A stretch of DNA of 64,000 nt from Streptomyces sp. ALI-76-A (GTDB lineage: Bacteria; Actinomycetota; Actinomycetes; Streptomycetales; Streptomycetaceae), in the NCBI RefSeq assembly GCF_030287445.1, contig NZ_JASVWB010000002.1, positions 868,001 to 932,000 of the forward strand, given 5' to 3'. Numbering within the stretch: the first letter of the stretch is position 1; every line of letters starts with the position of its first letter. The notes below the pieces were generated by a model. The model had not been told where the DNA came from. It ran no database searches and saw only the letters and a program-made list of their open reading frames with translations. The translations under genes and the position numbers were made by a program. Below are positions 43,629-52,703 of this stretch, piece after piece.

Positions 43629-45968
43629 CTACTTCCGCATCACGGCGGGTTCGTGCCGGCGCAGCAGCCGGGTGACGATGTACCCGAAGGCGGCCGACAG
43701 CACGATCAGCATGGCCACGTTGAGCAGCCACACCCCGGCCGAGTGCCGGAAGAGCGGATCGGCGGTCAGCTCACCCGGCACGATCCGGGCCAGGCCGATG
43801 GTGCCGGCCATCGCGCCGAGCGCCCACCGCGAGGGAACCAGCCAGGACAGCTGCTCCAGGCCGGGCACGCCGTCGAGCTTCAGCAGGGCGCCGCAGAAGA
43901 CGACCTGGACGATGGCCAGGAGCACCAGCAGCGGCATCGTCACCTCCTCCTTGCGCACCAGCGCGGAGACCAGCAGGCCGAGCATCATCGCGGTGAACGC
44001 CAGCAGGGCGACGGCGACGGTGATCTCGGCAAGGGGTGGCATCACCACGCCTTCGCCGCCGGGTGCGTCGAGGTCGACGCCGAGCAGCGCCACCAGGGTC
44101 AGGACCACGGCCTGCAGCACGGTGATGGTCCCGAGCACGACGACCTTGGACATCAGGTACGCCGATCTGGACAGGCCCACGGCCCGCTCGCGCTGGTAGA
44201 TCACGCGTTCCTTGACGAGTTCGCGGACGGCGTTGGCCGCGCCGGTGAGGACTCCCCCGACGCACAGGATCAGCAGCGCGTTCATGGCTGTTTCCTGGGT
44301 CAGCTTGCTGCCCGCCAGGGCCCGGCCCATGGCGCCCATCACGAACGGCAGGGCGATCATGATGGCGAGGAAGGTGCGGTCCGCGCTCAGGGCGGCCGTG
44401 TACCGGCGCACCAGGGTGCCGAGCTGGGCGCCGCGGCTGCGGGGCCTGGCCGGGGGCGTGATGACGACGGGTCCCTCGCGCGGCTGCCGGGGCTGCGCGC
44501 TGGCGTCCGCGACGTACCGGCGCTGGATAGAGGAGGTGCGGAACTCCCCGGCCCAGTCGCGATCGCGGTCCCGCTCGAAGGCCTCGAAGGCCTCCGGCCA
44601 CTCGGCGAAGCCGAAGAAGGCGAGGGCGTCCTCGGGCGGGCCGTAGTAGGCGATCTTCCCGCCGGGTGCGAGGACGAGGAGCCGGTCGCAGACGTCGAGG
44701 CTCAGGACGCTGTGGGTGACGACGATGACCGTGCGGCCGTCGTCGGCGAGGCCGCGCAGCATGTGCATCACCGAGCGGTCCATGCCCGGGTCGAGGCCGG
44801 AGGTGGGCTCGTCCAGGAAGAGCAGGGAGGGCTTGGTCAGCAGTTCGAGGGCCACGCTGACCCGCTTGCGCTGCCCGCCCGAGAGGCTGTGCACGGGCTG
44901 CCGGGCGCGCTGTTCCAGGCCGAGTTCCCGGATGACCTCGTCGACCCTGGCCCGGCGCTCGGCCTTGGCGGTGTCCTGCGGGAAGCGCAGTTCGGCGGCG
45001 TAGGCGAGGGCGCTGTGGACGGTCAGCTGGGAGTGCAGGATGTCCTCCTGCGGGACCAGGCCGATGCGCTGGCGCAGCTCGGCGTAGTCGCGGTAGAGGT
45101 CACGGCCGTCGTACAGGACGGTGCCGTGGTCGGCGGGGCGCTGGCCGGTGAGGGCGTTGAGCAGCGTGGACTTGCCGGCGCCGCTCGGGCCGACGACCGC
45201 GAGCAGGCACTTCTCCCCCACCGGGAACGACACGTGGTCGAGCAGGGTCCTGCGGCCGCGGTCGACGGCGACCGTGAGGTCCTGCACGTCGAGCGAGACC
45301 TCGCCGGTGTCGACGTACTCCTGCAACTGGTCGCCGACCAGGCTGAACGCCGAGTGTCCGATGCCGACGACGTCACCGGGGCCGATCGGGGCGCGGGTGA
45401 TCGCCAGGCCGTTGAGGAACGTGCCGTTGTGACTGCCGAGGTCGGCGATCTCGTACGTCCCGTCCGGCAGGGCGCGCAGTTCGGCGTGCCGGCGGGAGAC
45501 GACCAGGTCGTCGATGACCAGGTCGTTGTCGTCGGCGCGGCCGATGCGGACGGTGCGTGCGGGCAGCGGCCGCACCGTGGTGGGCTGCCGGAAGGTGCCG
45601 GTGAGCGCGGGCATGGAGACGGCCGACGGACGCTCGGCGACGGGTTCGGGAAGGCCGACCAGGACGGCGCACGGGCCGTCGGAGGGGTTGCCGAAGCGGA
45701 TGACGCTGCCGGGGCCCACTCCCCGCTCCTGGACGCGGCGGCCGTCGGCGTAGGTGCCGTTGGTGCTGTGCTCGTCCGCGAGGGTCCAGTGGCCGTCCTC
45801 GGGCCGCAGCACCGCGTGGTGCCAGGAGACCCGGGCATCGTCGATGACGATGTCGCTCAACGGGTCGCGTCCGACGTGGTAGTCGTGGCCCGGACTCATC
45901 ACCGTGGAGCCGGTCTCGGTCTCCAGGACGAGTTCGGGCGGCGTCGGTGCGCCCGGTCGCTCCACCAT
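43629..45968 (-). CDS. FHA-FHA-ABC transporter, ATPase and permease in one chain
   Basis: A 779-residue fusion. FHA domain 1 (about 10-105) has HVGRDPLSDIVIDDARVSWHH and HSTNGTYADG. FHA domain 2 (about 135-215) has IGRADDNDLVIDDLVVSRRH and SHNGTFLNG. Both keep the phosphothreonine-binding Arg, Ser-Arg/His and Asn. The ABC ATPase (about 228-455) has Walker A GPSGAGKST, signature LSGGQRKR and Walker B LLFLDEPTSGLDP. The C-terminal part is an ABC-2/ABCG-type permease with six helices. A phosphorylation-controlled exporter is the natural reading; cargo unknown. Confidence 0.92.
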   Translation of the reverse strand: MVERPGAPTPPELVLETETGSTVMSPGHDYHVGRDPLSDIVIDDARVSWHHAVLRPEDGHWTLADEHSTNGTYADGRRVQERGVGPGSVIRFGNPSDGPCAVLVGLPEPVAERPSAVSMPALTGTFRQPTTVRPLPARTVRIGRADDNDLVIDDLVVSRRHAELRALPDGTYEIADLGSHNGTFLNGLAITRAPIGPGDVVGIGHSAFSLVGDQLQEYVDTGEVSLDVQDLTVAVDRGRRTLLDHVSFPVGEKCLLAVVGPSGAGKSTLLNALTGQRPADHGTVLYDGRDLYRDYAELRQRIGLVPQEDILHSQLTVHSALAYAAELRFPQDTAKAERRARVDEVIRELGLEQRARQPVHSLSGGQRKRVSVALELLTKPSLLFLDEPTSGLDPGMDRSVMHMLRGLADDGRTVIVVTHSVLSLDVCDRLLVLAPGGKIAYYGPPEDALAFFGFAEWPEAFEAFERDRDRDWAGEFRTSSIQRRYVADASAQPRQPREGPVVITPPARPRSRGAQLGTLVRRYTAALSADRTFLAIMIALPFVMGAMGRALAGSKLTQETAMNALLILCVGGVLTGAANAVRELVKERVIYQRERAVGLSRSAYLMSKVVVLGTITVLQAVVLTLVALLGVDLDAPGGEGVVMPPLAEITVAVALLAFTAMMLGLLVSALVRKEEVTMPLLVLLAIVQVVFCGALLKLDGVPGLEQLSWLVPSRWALGAMAGTIGLARIVPGELTADPLFRHSAGVWLLNVAMLIVLSAAFGYIVTRLLRRHEPAVMRK

Positions 45969-46029
45969 GCCAGAAGTCTACCGATTCGGACGTGTATGCG
46001 CCTGATGCACCGATTGCCGGACCGGCGCC

Positions 46030-46440
46030 TCAGGCGACGGGCGTGAACAGTGCCGCCGCGGTCCGCTGCATGCGCAGGGCGTCCACCGACTCGGCCAGCA
46101 GCTCGTACTCGGTGGTGTCGTCGTAGGCGGCGATCCGCACCAGCCGGCCGGCGGCCAACTCGTCGGCCACCAGGGTCTGCTGGGCGGGATCGGAGCACCA
46201 GCCCCGCAGGACGGCGGGCACGTCGGGCACGGTGCCGGAGACCGGGACGAGCGCGCCGGACGGTAAGTGCTCGAACTCCGGCCGGGGGTCGAGGCGGTCG
46301 GCCATCCAGGAGGCGCGGTCGCGCAGCCACCACAGGGCGAGGGCGAGGGTGGGGGCCCGGTAGGTTCCCAGCGGTACGCCGATGCGCCGGCCGCCGCAGG
46401 TGCCGTACCCCGTGACATGGCACAGGAATTCGTCGTGCAC
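46030..46440 (-). CDS. Small hypothetical protein with a TTA codon
   Basis: A 136-residue protein I do not recognise. It has a Cys/Gly-rich start (FLCHVTGYGTCGGRRIGVPL), a helix ALALWWLRDRASWMADRL and ends ALRMQRTAAALFTPVA. No signal or membrane segment. It lies 61 bp upstream of the FHA-ABC gene on the same strand and may be first in that operon. A TTA codon at 46264-46266 (Leu in EHLPSG) would make it, and perhaps coupled genes, depend on bldA. Confidence 0.6.
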   Translation of the reverse strand: MHDEFLCHVTGYGTCGGRRIGVPLGTYRAPTLALALWWLRDRASWMADRLDPRPEFEHLPSGALVPVSGTVPDVPAVLRGWCSDPAQQTLVADELAAGRLVRIAAYDDTTEYELLAESVDALRMQRTAAALFTPVA

Positions 46441-46793
46441 GATCCACTCCCCGCTGCTTCGTCAACCTGGCGGCCGGGCCTCGCTTTCGGTGCGGCTCTC
46501 CTGCTGTGCGCGGCTCATGCGCTGTGCGTGATCGTTTCCTCGCTGGATGTGAAGTGCCCTAGCTGTCGAGTATGTTCACTACCGAAACACTGTCACCACG
46601 TCTTTTTGGCCAGTCTCCTGGCATATTCAGCACCCCGCGTGGCCGAAATCTGACGGATACATGCTCATCTGATCATTACCTGAGGGGTAATCGACCGCGC
46701 GACGCTGTCCGGGCAGAGTGGGGGCACCGGGTCGACGTCGCCGCGATCCGGGTTCCGACCAGCGCGTACGTCCCTGATGGAGGCTGATCGCCC
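46441..46793. promoter_or_regulatory. AT-richer divergent region with inverted repeat
   Basis: No gene is seen. The stretch 46555-46700 is clearly AT-richer than the surroundings and should hold promoters for the TTA-containing gene on the left and the SnoaL-like gene on the right. ATTACC-TGAGG-GGTAAT at 46675-46691 is a perfect 6-bp inverted repeat with a 5-bp spacer, a candidate operator. Confidence 0.5.
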
Positions 46794-47177
46794 ATGTCCG
46801 CGAGCACCGAACGACACGAGAACGCCGTCGCCCGCTACTTCGAGGCCTGGAACGAGCGGGAGCCCGAGGCCCGGGCCAAGGCGGTCGCCGCCGTCTGGAC
46901 CACCGACGGGTCCTACACCGACCCCTTCTCCGACGCCCGCGGGCACGAGCAGATCGCGGCGGTGATCGCGGGGGCCCACGAGCAGTTCCCGGGCTTCGCC
47001 TTCCGGCTGACCGGCGCGGTGGACGGACACCACCACACGGCGCGCTTCTCCTGGGAGCTGGTGAGCGAGGCCGACGGCTCGGCGCCCGTGGCCGGCTCCG
47101 ACGTGATCACCCTGGACGCGGACGGCCGCGTCGAGGCCGTGCTCGGCTTCGTGGACCGGATGCCCGGCGGAGCGTGA
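46794..47177 (+). CDS. SnoaL/NTF2-like protein
   Basis: A 127-residue NTF2-fold protein. [40 protein letters not shown] and the strands [20 protein letters not shown] and [18 protein letters not shown] follow the SnoaL-like pattern. The fold forms a cone-shaped pocket used by isomerases, cyclases and carrier proteins; no substrate is known here. GATGGAGG lies about 10 bases before the ATG. Confidence 0.87.
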   Translation: MSASTERHENAVARYFEAWNEREPEARAKAVAAVWTTDGSYTDPFSDARGHEQIAAVIAGAHEQFPGFAFRLTGAVDGHHHTARFSWELVSEADGSAPVAGSDVITLDADGRVEAVLGFVDRMPGGA

Positions 47178-47268
47178 CGGCGTCGCCACCGATGAGTTCT
47201 CCCGCCGCCGGCGGTCTCCTGAACAGAGCCTCCCGGGCGGGAGGCCACCGGCAGCAGCGGAGGACGCC

Positions 47269-47553
47269 ATGGGCACGACCGGAAAAGTGGACGCGCAGTT
47301 CACCGCCGAGCTGAGCAGAAGCCCGGAGAAGGGCAGCTGGACGTGTGTCCGCTGGCCCTCCTCCGTCGCCTTCTTCGGCACCCGCGGACTGGTCAAGGTC
47401 CGCGGGACGATCGACGGGCACCCCTTCCAGAGCTCCTTCATGGCGCTCGGCGACGGCACCCACATGCTGCCCGTGAAGGCAGAGGTGCGCCGGGCCATCG
47501 GGAAGGAGGCGGGGGACACGGTGACCGTGCGGCTCGAGGAGCGCCTGGGCTGA
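47269..47553 (+). CDS. DUF1905 domain protein
   Basis: A 94-residue beta-barrel-like protein of the DUF1905 family. The family segments are [60 protein letters not shown] and VTVRLEE. Its biochemical role is unknown; family members are often fused to a YdeI-type domain, which is absent here. The start ATG 47269 follows GCGGAGG. Confidence 0.88.
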   Translation: MGTTGKVDAQFTAELSRSPEKGSWTCVRWPSSVAFFGTRGLVKVRGTIDGHPFQSSFMALGDGTHMLPVKAEVRRAIGKEAGDTVTVRLEERLG

Positions 47554-47631
47554 GCGGTCACGGCCGAGCCGTCATCGCCCGGCCGGGGGCCGCCGCGGCG
47601 GTGCCGGAGGCCGTGCGGGCCGTGCCACGGC

Positions 47632-48627
47632 TCAGACCCGCACGATGGCGTCGATCCTCGCCAGTTCGTCCGCGTCGAAGTCCAGGTTGCGGATGGCGCC
47701 GACGCTGTCCTCCAGCTGCTGCGGGCTGCTCGCGCCGACCAGGGCGGAGGTCACCCGGCCGCCGCGCAGCACCCAGGCCAGGGCAAGCTGGGCCAGCGTC
47801 TGACCACGGGACTTGGCGATCTCGTCGAGGGCGCGCAGCCGGCCCACCAGGTCCTCGGTGACCGCGTCCGAGTTCAGGAACGGGCTGTCGCTCGCCGCCC
47901 GCGAGTCCTCGGGGATGCCGTCGAGGTAGCGGCCGGTGAGCAGGCCCTGCTCCAGCGGGGAGAAGACGATGGAGCCGACCTGGAGCTCGTCCAGCGCGTC
48001 CAGCAGGCCCCCGTCCTCGGGGCGGCGGTCGAGCATGGAGTAGCGCGGCTGGTGGATCAGCAGGGGGGTGCCCAGCTCACCCAGGATGCGGGCGGCCTCG
48101 CGGGTCTGCTCGGCCGAGTAGTTGGAGATGCCGACGTACAGCGCCTTGCCCCGCCGCACCGCCGAGTGCAGCGCCCCCATGGTCTCCTCCAGCGGAGTCT
48201 CCGGGTCGGGGCGGTGCGAGTAGAAGATGTCGACGTAGTCCAGGCCCATCCGCTTCAGGCTCTGGTCCAGCGAGGACAGCACGTACTTGCGCGAACCCCA
48301 CTCGCCGTACGGGCCGGGCCACATCAGGTAGCCGGCCTTGGTGGAGATGACCAGCTCGTCGCGGTACGGCGCGAAGTCCGCCCTCAGCGCCTCGCCGAGC
48401 GCGGACTCGGCGGCCCCGGGCGGCGGGCCGTAGTTGTTGGCCAGGTCGAAGTGGGTGACGCCCAGGTCGAAGGCGCGCCGCAGGATGGCCCGCTGGTGCT
48501 CGACCGAGCGGTCCGCCGGCCCGAAGTTGTGCCACAGGCCGAGCGACAGCGCGGGCAGCTTCAGGCCGCTGCGTCCGGTGCGCCGGTAGGGCATGTCCGC
48601 GTAGCGGTCGGGGTGTGCGGTGTACAA
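47632..48627 (-). CDS. Aldo/keto reductase, YghZ/GprA-like
   Basis: A 331-residue aldo/keto reductase of the YghZ (L-glyceraldehyde-3-phosphate reductase) group. The typical N-terminus YTAHPDRYADMPYRRTGRSG follows a TTG start at 48627 with GGAG five bases upstream. The tetrad is in HFDLANNYGPPPG (Asp, Tyr), ISTKAGYLMWPGPYG (Lys) and DIFYSHRPDPETP (His). It should reduce methylglyoxal-type or glyceraldehyde-phosphate substrates with NADPH. It is divergent from a LysR-type gene that probably controls it. Confidence 0.9.
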   Translation of the reverse strand: MYTAHPDRYADMPYRRTGRSGLKLPALSLGLWHNFGPADRSVEHQRAILRRAFDLGVTHFDLANNYGPPPGAAESALGEALRADFAPYRDELVISTKAGYLMWPGPYGEWGSRKYVLSSLDQSLKRMGLDYVDIFYSHRPDPETPLEETMGALHSAVRRGKALYVGISNYSAEQTREAARILGELGTPLLIHQPRYSMLDRRPEDGGLLDALDELQVGSIVFSPLEQGLLTGRYLDGIPEDSRAASDSPFLNSDAVTEDLVGRLRALDEIAKSRGQTLAQLALAWVLRGGRVTSALVGASSPQQLEDSVGAIRNLDFDADELARIDAIVRV

Positions 48628-48660
48628 CGCGACTCCAGAGGGGTTGGCACGGTGGAACGT

Positions 48661-48741
48661 GGTTCCCTTGGGAACCGTGCCCACTCTTTCGCGACCTGGG
48701 CGCAGTGGTCCAACAGGAGAATCCGATGGAATTCAGCGGAT
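48661..48741. promoter_or_regulatory. Two inverted repeats in the aldo/keto reductase-LysR divergent region
   Basis: GGTTCCC-TT-GGGAACC (48661-48676) is a perfect 7-bp inverted repeat. ATCCG-N11-CGGAT (48721-48741) has perfect 5-bp arms around an 11-bp spacer (T-N11-A-like), the pattern expected of a LysR-type binding site, 14 bp before the LysR start. Confidence 0.55.
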
Positions 48742-48754
48742 AGGCTTCTCAATC

Positions 48755-49639
48755 ATGGAACTGCGCCATCTCCAGCACTTCGTCGCGGTCGCCGAGGACC
48801 AGCATTTCACCCGGGCCGCCGAGCGGCTGCTGGTGTCCCAGTCCGGCCTGTCGGCCTCCATCCGCGCGCTGGAGCGGGAGCTCCAGACCCCTCTGTTCGT
48901 GCGGACGACCCGCCGGGTGACGCTCACCGAGGCCGGACGGGCGCTGCTGGGCGAGGCCGAGCGGATCCTGGCGCAGGTGCGGTCGGCGCACGAGGCCGTC
49001 GCCGCTGTGCAGGGCGTGCTGCGCGGCACCCTCGCCCTCGGCACCGAGCAGTGCATCGCGGGGGTGCAGGTGGCACGGCTGCTGGCGGTCTTCCGGCGGC
49101 ATCACCCGGACGTGGAGATCCGGCTGCGGCAGGCGGGCGCCGCCGCGCTCGCCGAGGAGGTCGCCGCGGGCCGCCTCGACCTGGCGTTCGCGGTGCGCAC
49201 CCAGGGGGACACCGACCAGTTGCGGTCGGTGGCGCTGACGAGTGAGCCGATGACCGTGCTGTGCCATCCCGACCACCGGCTCGCGGCCGTCGGTGCCGCG
49301 GTGACGCCGGAGGAGATCGGCGGTGAGGTGTTCGTCGACTTCCATCCGGACTGGGGGCCGCGCCGGATCACCGACGCGGCGTTCGCCGCGGCGGGCGTGC
49401 GGCGGACTGTGGCGCTGGAGGTGAACGACGTGCACAGCCTGCTCGACCTGGTGGACGAGAACCTGGGCGTCGCCGTCGTGCCCCGCCACTTCCGGCACAA
49501 GCGGCAGGCCCTCACCGCCCTCCCGCTGAAGGGCACCGACGACACGATGTACGAGACGGTCGCGCTGCTGCCGCCCCCGCAGGCGGCCAGTCCCGCCGCC
49601 CGCGCGCTGATGACCCTTCTGGAGCCGGCGGACGCGTGA
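48755..49639 (+). CDS. LysR-family transcriptional regulator
   Basis: A 294-residue LysR-type regulator. The N-terminal HTH is MELRHLQHFVAVAEDQHFTR with AAERLLVSQSGLSASIRALE. The effector domain (about 90-294) starts LRGTLALGTEQCIAGVQVAR. It is divergent from the YghZ-like reductase, with LysR-type symmetric sites between them, so it probably activates that gene in response to a small inducer such as an aldehyde. The inducer is inferred, not shown. Confidence 0.92.
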   Translation: MELRHLQHFVAVAEDQHFTRAAERLLVSQSGLSASIRALERELQTPLFVRTTRRVTLTEAGRALLGEAERILAQVRSAHEAVAAVQGVLRGTLALGTEQCIAGVQVARLLAVFRRHHPDVEIRLRQAGAAALAEEVAAGRLDLAFAVRTQGDTDQLRSVALTSEPMTVLCHPDHRLAAVGAAVTPEEIGGEVFVDFHPDWGPRRITDAAFAAAGVRRTVALEVNDVHSLLDLVDENLGVAVVPRHFRHKRQALTALPLKGTDDTMYETVALLPPPQAASPAARALMTLLEPADA

Positions 49640-49667
49640 GACGGCGGAATGCGCGAGGCTGGACCGT

Positions 49668-50183
49668 ATGCATGCCAAGGACATCCTCATCGACGCGTAC
49701 AGCCGCATCCAGGAAGAGGTCCACGCCGTCGTCGACGGTCTGGGCGCGGACGAGCTCAACGCCCGGCCCGCGGCCGGCACCAACTCCGTCGCCTGGCTGG
49801 TCTGGCACCTCACGCGGGTCCAGGACGACCACGTGGCCGACGCCGCGGGGCTCGACCAGGTCTGGCTCTCCCAGGGCTGGGAGAAACGGTTCGGTCTCGG
49901 CCTGTCCCGCCATGACACCGGCTACGGGCACAGCCCCGCGCAGGTCGCCAAGGTCCGGGTCGACTCCGGTGACCTGCTGACCGGGTACTACGACGCCGTG
50001 CACGAGCAGACGCTCGGGTACCTGCGCGGACTGGCCGCCAAGGACTTCGAGCGGATCGTGGACGAGCGCTGGGATCCGCCGGTCACCCTGGCCGTACGCC
50101 TGGTCAGCGTGCTGTCCGACGATCTCCAGCACGTCGGGCAGGCCGCCTACGTCCGCGGGCTGCCGGCGAGCACCGCCTCGTAG
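49668..50183 (+). CDS. DinB-family (DUF664, mycothiol-transferase-like) protein
   Basis: A 171-residue four-helix-bundle protein of the DinB/YfiT superfamily. The metal-binding histidines are in [17 protein letters not shown] and [13 protein letters not shown]. In actinobacteria many DUF664 members are mycothiol-dependent S-transferases. It lies 28 bp after the LysR stop and may be co-transcribed with it. Its last 37 bp overlap the 3' end of the convergent adenosine deaminase gene. Confidence 0.87.
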   Translation: MHAKDILIDAYSRIQEEVHAVVDGLGADELNARPAAGTNSVAWLVWHLTRVQDDHVADAAGLDQVWLSQGWEKRFGLGLSRHDTGYGHSPAQVAKVRVDSGDLLTGYYDAVHEQTLGYLRGLAAKDFERIVDERWDPPVTLAVRLVSVLSDDLQHVGQAAYVRGLPASTAS

Positions 50184-51244
50184 CCCGGCAGGACGACGTC
50201 CGCGATGAGGGCCTCGCGCTCGTCGAACGGGACGAACGCGCTCTTCAGGGCGTTCACCGTGACCGTGCGCAGGTCCTCGGCCGTCCAGCCCGCCTGCTCC
50301 ACCAGCAGGGACATCTCCCGGGTCATCGTGGTGCCCGACACCAGACGGTTGTCGGTGTTGAGGGTCACCCGGAAGCCGAGATCCTTCAGCGCGGTGATCG
50401 GGTGCCCGGCGATCGAGCCGGCGGCGCCGGTCTGAAGGTTCGAGGTCGGGCACATCTCCAGGGCGATCCGGCGGTCGCGGACCCAGCCCGCGAGGCGGCC
50501 GAGCTTGCCCGCCGCCAGGTCGGGGATGTCGTCGGTGATGCGGACGCCGTGCCCGATGCGCTGGGCGCCGCACACCTGGAGCGCCTGGTGGATGCTGGGC
50601 AGGCCGTGCGCCTCGCCGGCGTGGATGGTGAACGGGACGTTCTCGCGGCGCAGGTACGCGAAGGCGGCCAGGTGGTCGGCGGGCGGGAAGCCGTCCTCGG
50701 CGCCCGCGATGTCGAAGCCGACGACACCGGCGTCCCGGAAGGCGACGGCCAGACCGGCGATCTCCCTGGTCCGGTCGAACATCCGCATCCCGCACAGCAG
50801 CGTGCCGACCCGCACCGAGGTGCCCGCGGCGGCCGCCTTCGCCATGCCCGCGGCCAGCCCCTCCTGGACGGTCTCGACGACCTCGGGCAGGGTCAGCCCG
50901 CCCTTCAGCATCAGCTCGGGCGCGTAGCGCACCTCGCCGTACACCACACCGTCGGCGGCGAGGTCCAGGACGTACTCCTCGGCGGCGCGCAGCAGGCCCT
51001 CGCGGGTCTGGAGCACGGCGAGGGTGTGCTCGAAGGTGCCTATGTAGCGCACCAGGTCCCCGGAGCCTGCGGCCTCGACGTACCAGGCCGCGAGGGCGTC
51101 CGGGTCGGTGGTGGGCAGGTGGTGGCCGGCCGCGTCCGCGAGCTCCACCAGGGTGGCGGGGCGCAGGGCGCCGTCGAGGTGGTCGTGCAGCACGGCCTTG
51201 GGCAGCCGGCGGAGGGTGTCGGTGGCGATGCGGGGCGCGGTCAT
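50147..51244 (-). CDS. add: Adenosine deaminase
   Basis: A 365-residue metal-dependent adenosine deaminase. Zinc ligands H20 and H22 are in [10 protein letters not shown], the third His and catalytic Glu in [11 protein letters not shown], a further His in RIGHGVRI, and the metal Asp in [12 protein letters not shown]. The block [13 protein letters not shown] is characteristic. It converts adenosine or deoxyadenosine to inosine in purine salvage. ATG 51244. Streptomyces carries several paralogues. It overlaps the end of the DinB gene on the other strand. Confidence 0.94.
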   Translation of the reverse strand: MTAPRIATDTLRRLPKAVLHDHLDGALRPATLVELADAAGHHLPTTDPDALAAWYVEAAGSGDLVRYIGTFEHTLAVLQTREGLLRAAEEYVLDLAADGVVYGEVRYAPELMLKGGLTLPEVVETVQEGLAAGMAKAAAAGTSVRVGTLLCGMRMFDRTREIAGLAVAFRDAGVVGFDIAGAEDGFPPADHLAAFAYLRRENVPFTIHAGEAHGLPSIHQALQVCGAQRIGHGVRITDDIPDLAAGKLGRLAGWVRDRRIALEMCPTSNLQTGAAGSIAGHPITALKDLGFRVTLNTDNRLVSGTTMTREMSLLVEQAGWTAEDLRTVTVNALKSAFVPFDEREALIADVVLPGYEAVLAGSPRT

Positions 51245-51307
51245 GTGCGAGGTCCTCGGGGGTGGGTCAGGGGGGCGGCGTTCGGTGCGTGCTCTCGGCG
51301 TGTCGGA

Positions 51308-51399
51308 GGGAAGTCCTCGTAGCGGAGCTACCAGGACTTTCCTCCGGTGCGGCGGGAAGTCCTCGTAGCGGAGCTACCAGGGCTTTCCTCCGGTGCGGC
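51308..51399. repeat. Two tandem 46-bp units, each a strong hairpin
   Basis: Units at 51308-51353 and 51354-51399 are almost identical. Each contains AAGTCCT-c-GTAGC-gga-GCTAC-c-AGGACTT, a long stem with one internal mismatch. The copies differ at one stem base (AGGACTT versus AGGGCTT). The array spans the 3' end of the VOC gene and the gap before add, so it may end the VOC transcript. Its first unit is the more stable for transcripts of the minus strand. Confidence 0.8.
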
Positions 51400-51811
51400 G
51401 AGAGGGCGTGCCGGGCGTCGCGACCGTGGGCTGGAGCAGGTCCCAGCGGTTTCCGTACAGGTCCTGGAAGACGGCGACCGAGCCGTACGGCTCGTGGCGC
51501 GGCTCCTCCAGGAAGGTCACGCCCGCGGCGAGCATGCGGGCGTGGTCGCGGGCGAAGTCGTCGGTGTGCAGGAAGAAACCGACCCGCCCGCCGGTCTGGT
51601 CGCCGACGCGGGCGCGCTGCTCCTCGTCCTTGGCGCGGGCCAGCAGCAGGTCGGTGGCGTCCTGCCGGGGGCCCGGGCGTACCACGACCCAGCGGGAGCC
51701 GTCCGGACGCGGGGTGTCCTCGACGAGGCGGAAACCGAGGGCCTCGGTGTAGAAGCGGATCGCCTCGTCGTAGTCGTCGACGACAAGGGTGACCACGGCG
51801 ACGCGTCTCAT
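51374..51811 (-). CDS. VOC-family protein
   Basis: A 145-residue glyoxalase-like protein with MRRVAVVTLVVDDYDEAIRF at the start, the strand TGGRVGFFLHTDDFARDHA and the end motif AVFQDLYGNRWDLLQP. The last residues, after about position 132 (GTPSRRTGGKPW), are encoded by the second 46-bp repeat unit and do not look like the family. The start ATG 51811 follows GAAAGGT. The substrate is unknown. Confidence 0.88.
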   Translation of the reverse strand: MRRVAVVTLVVDDYDEAIRFYTEALGFRLVEDTPRPDGSRWVVVRPGPRQDATDLLLARAKDEEQRARVGDQTGGRVGFFLHTDDFARDHARMLAAGVTFLEEPRHEPYGSVAVFQDLYGNRWDLLQPTVATPGTPSRRTGGKPW

Positions 51812-51988
51812 CGGGACCTTTCGGAGCGGGGGATCGACGGGTGAGGTTATACGTAAAACCCGGCCCGCGCCACTCAGTCCGGGAGGGGGGTGGGAGAGGG
51901 CCGTTCCGGGCATGACAGGCTGGTGATCACGTCGGGGTCGCCGACCCCGGCAGCCCGATCACGCACTGCCGCCCAGGAGTCGAGTGTC

Positions 51989-52696
51989 ATGACCGAACTG
52001 CCGAAGTCGACCGGTGCCCCGGCCCGTCAGAACGTCACCTTCCCCAGTGGCGGGAGCACCGCGCACGGCTACCTGGCGCTGCCGCCGTCCGGGAGCGGAC
52101 CGGGCGTGATCGTCATCCAGGAGTGGTGGGGCCTGACCGACCACATCGCGGACGTGGCAGACCGGCTCGCGCGGGAGGGGTTCGTCGCCCTCGCTCCCGA
52201 CCTCTACGGCGGCAGTGTGGCGCACGACAGCCAGGAGGCCCTGCGGATGATGCGGGCCCTCCCGGTCCCGCGCGGGGTCGAGCTGCTCTCCGGCGCCGTC
52301 GACCACCTGCTGTCGCTGCCCGAGGTCACCTCGGACACGGTGGGCGCGGTCGGCTTCTGCATGGGCGGCGGTTTCGTGCTGTACCTGGCCGCGGCCGACC
52401 CCCGGGTGAGCGCCGCCGTGCCGTTCTACGGTGTCGTGCAGGGTGAGCTGCCCGACTTCTCGGGGCTCCAGGCGCAGGTCCTCGGGCACTTCGGGGAGCT
52501 CGACCAGAGCATCCCGGCGGAGACCGTCGACCGGCTGGCCGAGGCGATCGAGCGGCAGTCGGGCGTCACCCCGGACTTCCGCCGCTACCCGGCCGACCAC
52601 GCCTTCTTCAACGACGGCCGCCCGGTCTACCACGCCGAGTCGGCCGCCCGGGCCTGGCAGAGCACGGTGCCGTTCCTGCACGCACGGCTGGGCTGA
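51989..52696 (+). CDS. Dienelactone hydrolase family protein
   Basis: A 235-residue alpha/beta-hydrolase of the dienelactone hydrolase family. The triad is Cys in VGFCMGGGF, Asp in HFGELDQSIP and His in RYPADHAFFN. The N-terminal segment GVIVIQEWWGLTDHIADVAD is also diagnostic. The Cys nucleophile fits carboxymethylenebutenolidase activity in chlorocatechol-type pathways, but no such pathway is nearby, so a broader ester or lactone role is likely. ATG 51989 follows AGGAG. Confidence 0.92.
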   Translation: MTELPKSTGAPARQNVTFPSGGSTAHGYLALPPSGSGPGVIVIQEWWGLTDHIADVADRLAREGFVALAPDLYGGSVAHDSQEALRMMRALPVPRGVELLSGAVDHLLSLPEVTSDTVGAVGFCMGGGFVLYLAAADPRVSAAVPFYGVVQGELPDFSGLQAQVLGHFGELDQSIPAETVDRLAEAIERQSGVTPDFRRYPADHAFFNDGRPVYHAESAARAWQSTVPFLHARLG

Positions 52697-52703
52697 CCCG
52701 CTT

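Noticed and set aside
46441..46653. Plus-strand frame across 46267-46653
   Set aside because: It overlaps the minus-strand hypothetical gene and continues into the AT-rich promoter region; no family match.
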